Of a DNA stretch of 64,000 nt, positions 59,440 to 64,000 are shown piece after piece. A model generated the notes under the pieces. It was not told where the DNA came from. It was given only the letters and a program-made list of their open reading frames with translations, and searched no databases. The DNA lies in assembly GCF_021608185.1 (NCBI RefSeq), contig NZ_JAKIHN010000004.1, forward strand, positions 124,001 to 188,000. The letters run 5' to 3'. Position 1 is the stretch's first letter; every line of letters starts with the position of its first letter. A program made the position numbers and the translations under genes. Source of the stretch: Flavobacterium anseongense. Lineage in GTDB: Bacteria; Bacteroidota; Bacteroidia; Flavobacteriales; Flavobacteriaceae.

Positions 59440-62400
59440 TTATCGTTTCAAAGTAAAATGCCCTCTGTGGATTCTTCCATCCTGTCGGTAAGCCACAAAC
59501 CAATAATCGTCAGCAAACAAAAGCTTTCCGTTTAGTTTGCCATCCCAGCCCGGACCATTTGAGAGAATATCGGTAATAAGCTTACCGTAGCGATCATAGA
59601 TATATACTTTAAATTCAGGTTCATTATTTGAGTTTACCACATACCAGGTTTCATTGTAGCCATCTCCGTTTGGTGTAAAAAATTTGGGATAATTGAGTAA
59701 CCATACGACTTCTGTCAGGGTTCTGCATCCGCCGGTATCGCGAACATAAACCGTATAAAGTCCGGGTATTAAATGAGAGAAAACAGGATTTGTCTGGAAG
59801 TGTACTCCATCAAGCGAATATTCAAAAGCCCCCTCATGTGTGGTCACAACACTAATACTATTTTCATTATCGGTCCAATCGTTTGTATCTATATGGTCTA
59901 TTTCAGGGACGTCAGCAATATTTACTATTATGTCTTTTGAAGTAGTGCAACTAAGCGCCAAAGCATTGCAACTGCTATAATTATTACTGGCTGTAACGCT
60001 TAACATAGTAGTGCCAATGTCACTAATGGTAATAGTTGGAGTGCTTAATCCGTTTGACCACATATAGCCGGTTGTTGGTAAGTTGCCTGTCGAAGCATCA
60101 AGCAATACAGGTAGTCCGTCACAATCAACATAATCAGGAGCCAGATTGATTTTTGGTATTTGTCCCGTAATTAAATCAAAACTACTTGTCTGATAACAGT
60201 TGGGGAATTGATTAAAAATTAGTCTGATGTAAATGGTTTGTGGGTTGGTTGTCGGATTGAAAGTGGTTAGATTGGTTATCGGATTCAAATTGTCATCAGC
60301 ATCTGATTGTGAAGTATGATAGGACAAAGTATAGGAACTTGGTGATTGAATACCAAGTATAACATCATTTTGAGCTGACAAGTCAAAGGTTTCGTTGCCG
60401 GTTACAGTATTGACACAACTAAATATTGGGCATGTAGGATAGATTATAACCAGTGAAGTCAAATCGGAAGCATCAAAAGTTCGGTTAACACTGTTGCCAC
60501 AACTGTCTTCTACTTCAAATTTATAAATTCCGGGCGTAAGGTTTAAGAATACATCTGAAGTTCCGTTGTCTACAACAAAAGGGATTCCATCTTTTTCGAC
60601 AATGCCATAGTGTAATGGTGGAATACCACTGGCTAATAAGAAAACATCAAAGTTGCCACTTGTGGAACAAGGTATGCGATAGACATCATTAATGATTAAA
60701 GCACTGTTGAAGCTCAGGTTGGGTGCTAAAATTTCAATGCAGTCTTTAGTTGGGGAAGTGACTAAATTGTTATTGATGTCGCTGCCATTGTTATAGGAAG
60801 TGAAATGATGTACGATACGGAACACTCCATTAATGGTGAGATTATAAGTGGTAGCATTATTTTGAAGTTTTAATGAATTGGTTTCGTCAGGTACAGTTCC
60901 ATCAGTATAAACGGCATCAGTAACCGGATTACCCCAAGTGTTGGTCGTTGAGTTCAATAACTTTTGAAGCCAAAAGGTTTCACCGCCAGTTACATTGTCA
61001 ACAAAATCGAGTGGGATATTAAACGCACCACAATCGGGTACAAGGGAAAAAGAACTGTTTGTTATGGCGTATCCATTAATTTGCATTGTTTCATTTGAAG
61101 TAGCTCCACAACTATTAACGATACTGAAAGTGTATTCTCCTGTGGGTAAACTTGTCAGATATATTTCGCCACTACTGATAATATTATTGGAAACATCATG
61201 AGGAAGTGGAAAAGGATAACTAGCGGGCGCGACAGTAATTTTTACCGAAACAGGTTCACTGCTTGTTATTTTTATGGATGCCATACCAATATCACATCCT
61301 TGCAATATTTCGCTTAAGATTGCAGGAGCTTCAAAAGGAGGAACTGTTACCGTTAATGGACTTATACTGTCACCACAGTCATCTGTAATTTGAATGGTAT
61401 AATCACCCAATGGGACAGGATCTAAAGTCAAAATACTGCCATCACTGTTTATTAAAGCAGAGACATCGTGTGGCAATGTGAATGGATAGTCGGCAGGAGC
61501 AGAGGTTACCACTGCAGTTACAATTTCATAATCTGCAAGGCTTAGCACTATTCTTCCACTATTGTTCAGACAGCCATTGCTAATTCCCAGAATATTTGGC
61601 AGTGGTGGCTTATCTATGACTTTAACGATTATGGTTTTGGTTTTGCCACAGGTGTCGGTAATGGTGACTTGATAATCTCCGATAGGGACGGGTTGAGAAT
61701 CACTGCCAAAATCGGCATTAGATTGGGTATAAGGACCCGGATAAGTACTGTTAAACACAGTAGGATTAAATCCTGCCGGAGCACTGTCAAAATGAAGTGT
61801 ATAGGAACCGATAAAGTTGTCGGCATTAAGAGTAAAATAATATTGATTGCAAGGCAGCGTATGAATTGTTGAAGATAATGAAATGGGTTTGTTTACATAA
61901 AAACTATTGCCGGGATAGGTTGTACCACAGGCATCTGTTATTATGACATCGTAAAGATAGTCCACACTGTTCGGATACGGAACTATTTGTGAAATGTCTT
62001 GGGATGTTGGATTACCTGAATTTAAAACTACCAAAATATGGGTAATTCCAGTAGGCAAATGTAAAACGTAATCAATGTTTAGCGGATATCCTATTACAGT
62101 TCCTGCTGCCGGTGTTATTGTATTATTGGCAACAACCTCATTGCATGATGGAGGCACTGTATCAGTAAAACTGGGATTATTTACTGTGAGAAGTGTTGGA
62201 TTGAGTGTTACAGTAAATGCCTGAACCATTGAGTTTCCGCAGCTGTCTGTTACTTTTATTCTGTAAATTCCATTTGTTAAACCCGAAAAGGTGTTGCCTG
62301 CCTGAGTTGGAAAGGTCATAGGTCCAGAGATTATGGCATAACTAACAGCTGTTCCCGAATTGACTATAACCGAAATACTACTTGTATTTGAACACGCCTG

Positions 62401-62757
62401 ATTGAGTGATTCAACGGTATAGTTTAGGGCAATAAACGAAGACGTTATTGTAACATCCTGTTGTTGTGTTGTGGTGTTGCTACCGACAGTTTCTCTCGCA
62501 ATAACCCGGTAATTTCCGGCTGTAAGTCCGTTAACGACAGTCTCTGTTCCCGATGCAAAAGGAGTCGTTATGTCGGGGAGTTTATAAACAACAAATACAA
62601 TAGAACTTCCCGGAATTGTATTGGTAACTACAAAACTTAAAGAGGCATTTCCCTGACAAGTTTCGTGTGTTGGGGTAACCGTTAAGTTGAACCCAAATCC
62701 AATTAGAGGAAATAGCAATACGATTAATAAAACGGGAATGTTAAACAATCTCTTCAT
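59440..62757 (-). CDS. Large surface protein, T9SS type B cargo
   Basis: 1105 residues. Signal peptide MKRLFNIPVLLIVLLFPLIGFG, then about nine Ig- or SprB-like repeats of about 90-100 residues, each with a Gly-x-Tyr strand and DSCGN/DTCGKT-like Cys pairs. The end is the type B (gliding-motility) sorting domain: FFTPNGDGYNETWYVVNSN, VYIYDRYGKLI and PGWDGKLNGKLLFADDYWF, the last residues HFTLKR. Type B cargos such as SprB are carried on the gliding surface track or attached outside. Its ligand is unknown; adhesin is the best guess. Confidence 0.9.
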   Translation of the reverse strand: MKRLFNIPVLLIVLLFPLIGFGFNLTVTPTHETCQGNASLSFVVTNTIPGSSIVFVVYKLPDITTPFASGTETVVNGLTAGNYRVIARETVGSNTTTQQQDVTITSSFIALNYTVESLNQACSNTSSISVIVNSGTAVSYAIISGPMTFPTQAGNTFSGLTNGIYRIKVTDSCGNSMVQAFTVTLNPTLLTVNNPSFTDTVPPSCNEVVANNTITPAAGTVIGYPLNIDYVLHLPTGITHILVVLNSGNPTSQDISQIVPYPNSVDYLYDVIITDACGTTYPGNSFYVNKPISLSSTIHTLPCNQYYFTLNADNFIGSYTLHFDSAPAGFNPTVFNSTYPGPYTQSNADFGSDSQPVPIGDYQVTITDTCGKTKTIIVKVIDKPPLPNILGISNGCLNNSGRIVLSLADYEIVTAVVTSAPADYPFTLPHDVSALINSDGSILTLDPVPLGDYTIQITDDCGDSISPLTVTVPPFEAPAILSEILQGCDIGMASIKITSSEPVSVKITVAPASYPFPLPHDVSNNIISSGEIYLTSLPTGEYTFSIVNSCGATSNETMQINGYAITNSSFSLVPDCGAFNIPLDFVDNVTGGETFWLQKLLNSTTNTWGNPVTDAVYTDGTVPDETNSLKLQNNATTYNLTINGVFRIVHHFTSYNNGSDINNNLVTSPTKDCIEILAPNLSFNSALIINDVYRIPCSTSGNFDVFLLASGIPPLHYGIVEKDGIPFVVDNGTSDVFLNLTPGIYKFEVEDSCGNSVNRTFDASDLTSLVIIYPTCPIFSCVNTVTGNETFDLSAQNDVILGIQSPSSYTLSYHTSQSDADDNLNPITNLTTFNPTTNPQTIYIRLIFNQFPNCYQTSSFDLITGQIPKINLAPDYVDCDGLPVLLDASTGNLPTTGYMWSNGLSTPTITISDIGTTMLSVTASNNYSSCNALALSCTTSKDIIVNIADVPEIDHIDTNDWTDNENSISVVTTHEGAFEYSLDGVHFQTNPVFSHLIPGLYTVYVRDTGGCRTLTEVVWLLNYPKFFTPNGDGYNETWYVVNSNNEPEFKVYIYDRYGKLITDILSNGPGWDGKLNGKLLFADDYWFVAYRQDGRIHRGHFTLKR

Positions 62758-62871
62758 GGGGAAACCAGCTGTTCTATTTGGGTAAAGTATACTCAGTTTT
62801 CTAACAAATTGAGTTCTTCAAATATACGATTTTTTGGATAGTATATTGTTATTTAACAGTTTAGCTTTTAG

Positions 62872-62899
62872 TTATGAGTTATGAATTATGAGTTAGAGG
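62872..62899 (+). repeat. Heptamer repeat TTATGAG
   Basis: TTATGAG TTATGAA TTATGAG TTAGAGG in 7-base register, in the 227-base gap between divergent genes. The gap otherwise shows AT-rich sequence and no small ORF I would support. Confidence 0.6.
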
Positions 62900-62984
62900 T
62901 AGAACGTTTTTTGTTAGTTTATTGTGAGTCTTCCAATTTTAATTGGCTTACCTTGCCACAACTTGTCAATTCAGGTGTAGCAGT

Positions 62985-63575
62985 ATGGAGGCGGATTTTG
63001 AAGACTTGATTGCAGGATTTTTGGCAAATGGCATTGGTGTCTCTGAACACTTTTTAAGCGATGGTTTGTGTGAGCACCTGGCATCTAATTTATTGCTGCT
63101 GTATGAGGATAATGAACTCAAACCTGCAGGAGTAGGTAATGACAGTTTGCTACAGCACAGTCAATTGATACGCAAAGACCGAATTTATTGGTTGGATAAA
63201 GAACACAATGACCCTTATGAAAACTTATTCTTTGAAAAGATGGATGCTTTTGTGGCTTACTTAAACGCCACTTGTTACGCTAACATTCGAAGTTATGAAT
63301 TTCATTATTCACTTTATGAAGCGGGCGATTTTTATGTAAAGCACCTTGACCAGTTTAAGGACAACGCCAGTCGGCAATACTCGATGATTTCTTATTTAAA
63401 TCCGGATTGGGTTGGAAAGGATGGAGGAGAACTACTCGTTTACCAAACCGATGCCAACCAAATGATTGCACCTACTCAGGGCAAAACTGTTTTCTTTAAA
63501 AGCAGTGTGCTTGAACATGAAGTATTGGTTACGAACGGACGGCGAATGAGTATTGCGGGGTGGTTGAAGAGGTAA
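62985..63575 (+). CDS. 2OG-Fe(II) oxygenase, prolyl-4-hydroxylase-like
   Basis: 196 residues from ATG 62985 (MEADFEDLIAGF). Iron ligands: His and Asp in GDFYVKHLDQF (about 115-125), His in SVLEHEVLVTNG (about 178-186), and the 2-oxoglutarate Arg in NGRRMSIAGWL. The pattern YSMISYLNPDWVGKDGGELLVYQ is that of the PHD-like P4H family. Target unknown: EF-Tu, ribosomal protein or small molecule hydroxylation have been described for relatives. No signal peptide, so cytoplasmic. Confidence 0.87.
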   Translation: MEADFEDLIAGFLANGIGVSEHFLSDGLCEHLASNLLLLYEDNELKPAGVGNDSLLQHSQLIRKDRIYWLDKEHNDPYENLFFEKMDAFVAYLNATCYANIRSYEFHYSLYEAGDFYVKHLDQFKDNASRQYSMISYLNPDWVGKDGGELLVYQTDANQMIAPTQGKTVFFKSSVLEHEVLVTNGRRMSIAGWLKR

Positions 63576-63604
63576 TCACAAATACAAAACCATTAGCGTG
63601 TTTT

Positions 63605-63955
63605 TTATTTAGCAATACCTGATGGCCTGCTTTTATCTTCCACAATTGTGGTATTGATGTCCCTTTTTGGATCGGTCTTATTGTAATCTTCCAGTGTCTT
63701 ATGACTGGCGCTTGCGCCTTTGTTTATGTAATTTTCGGGATGGCTTTTGTCATCTAGTTCGTGGTAATTGGAATTACGTACAGGACCTTTGGCTGCCAAG
63801 CGTGCGGCAGAATCTTCGTCTTGTGTTCCACCGTCAGTAAACGTATCGTTAGTAGCTCCGCTTTGCGGATCGGGTGCATAGCCCGGGTATTCTTTATTAA
63901 GGTTTTGGAAATTAGTACCTTCCTCTGTTTGCTCATTATTTTTTTTGGTTACCAT
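63605..63955 (-). CDS. Small hydrophilic disordered protein, 116 aa
   Basis: Charged and Asn/Asp/Lys rich, without a hydrophobic core: KEYPGYAPDPQSGATNDTF, GGTQDEDSAARLAAKG, HPENYINKGASASHKTLEDY and DKSRPSGIAK. The motif YPGYP-like YPGYAP and short repeats suggest an intrinsically disordered, perhaps stress-related, protein. No known family can be given. Convergent with the oxygenase gene. Confidence 0.6.
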   Translation of the reverse strand: MVTKKNNEQTEEGTNFQNLNKEYPGYAPDPQSGATNDTFTDGGTQDEDSAARLAAKGPVRNSNYHELDDKSHPENYINKGASASHKTLEDYNKTDPKRDINTTIVEDKSRPSGIAK

Positions 63956-64000
63956 CTTAGCAGTATTTAAAATTTATATAAAGTTAAACATGCTGAGTTT

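Noticed and set aside
59366..59503. N-terminal extension of the PDZ/MORN gene
   Set aside because: It overlaps the 3' end of the T9SS type B gene and precedes a clear signal peptide start at 59365.

Overview
The window reads as a chromosomal segment of a Flavobacteriaceae bacterium, most likely a Flavobacterium. Several independent signs agree: low GC content; many genes preceded by the Bacteroidota -7 box TAnnTTTG; at least six secreted proteins with type IX secretion (T9SS) C-terminal signals; an LpxC-FabZ fusion; an E1 alpha/beta 2-oxoacid dehydrogenase fusion; bacillithiol (BshA) and menaquinone (MenD) genes; and many Bacteroidota-type lipoproteins. No transposase, phage, plasmid, tRNA, rRNA or CRISPR locus was seen, so this is mostly core genome.

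Layout. 1-2900: end of a glutathione peroxidase, an orphan ORF, a secreted amidase and an acetyltransferase. 2960-12125: a long plus-strand run: menD, an HD phosphohydrolase, lpxD, lpxC-fabZ, lpxA, efp, a second LpxD-like acyltransferase, an NTF2-like protein and sucD. Together with the LpxH-like phosphatase at 27604 it covers the early steps of lipid A synthesis. 12218-14317: an LRR-type T9SS cargo. 14340-21819: a minus-strand gene set running from an ECF sigma factor through a small membrane protein, a Spy/metal-sensor-like protein, an MbnP-like protein, a di-heme MauG/cytochrome c peroxidase, two YHYH-domain T9SS proteins and an arylsulfotransferase-like T9SS protein. This is the most unusual part of the window. 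I read it as a sigma-controlled, probably copper-related, envelope and cell-surface system.

21986-36801: fabG, a VWA-type membrane protein, bshA with a small lipoprotein, envelope proteins, aroC, a dicarboxylate/amino-acid symporter, a fibronectin-III T9SS protein, mutS2 without a Smr domain, and ung. 36804-46893: small envelope proteins, a transglutaminase-like membrane protein, a leaderless substrate-binding-fold protein, a nucleoside phosphorylase, a SUI1/YciH factor, a cyclophilin lipoprotein, a 59-residue membrane protein, the E1 fusion and a trypsin-like protease without signal peptide. 47102-58380: a methyltransferase with a DUF4242 protein, an SGNH/MBOAT O-acylation pair, glutamine cyclotransferase, the SRP RNA gene, a dipeptide epimerase, an SDR, a small transaldolase, a TlpA-like lipoprotein without CxxC and an ABC-F ATPase. 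58481-63955: a PDZ/MORN protein, a 1105-residue type B T9SS protein, a 2OG-Fe(II) oxygenase and a small hydrophilic protein.

No gene-free stretch exceeds 300 bases, but the short gaps are rich in structure. I see several families of small dispersed repeats: a CAGT-rich element starting at the stop codon of three genes, a 40-base element just upstream of two unrelated start codons in the same orientation, two large hairpin elements resembling the Flavo-1 RNA motif (one inside a 5' leader), and 7- and 8-base tandem repeats. Start codons were reassigned from the longest ORF where signal peptides, promoters or family N-termini demanded it. All function calls rest on reading motifs by eye; no database search was run.
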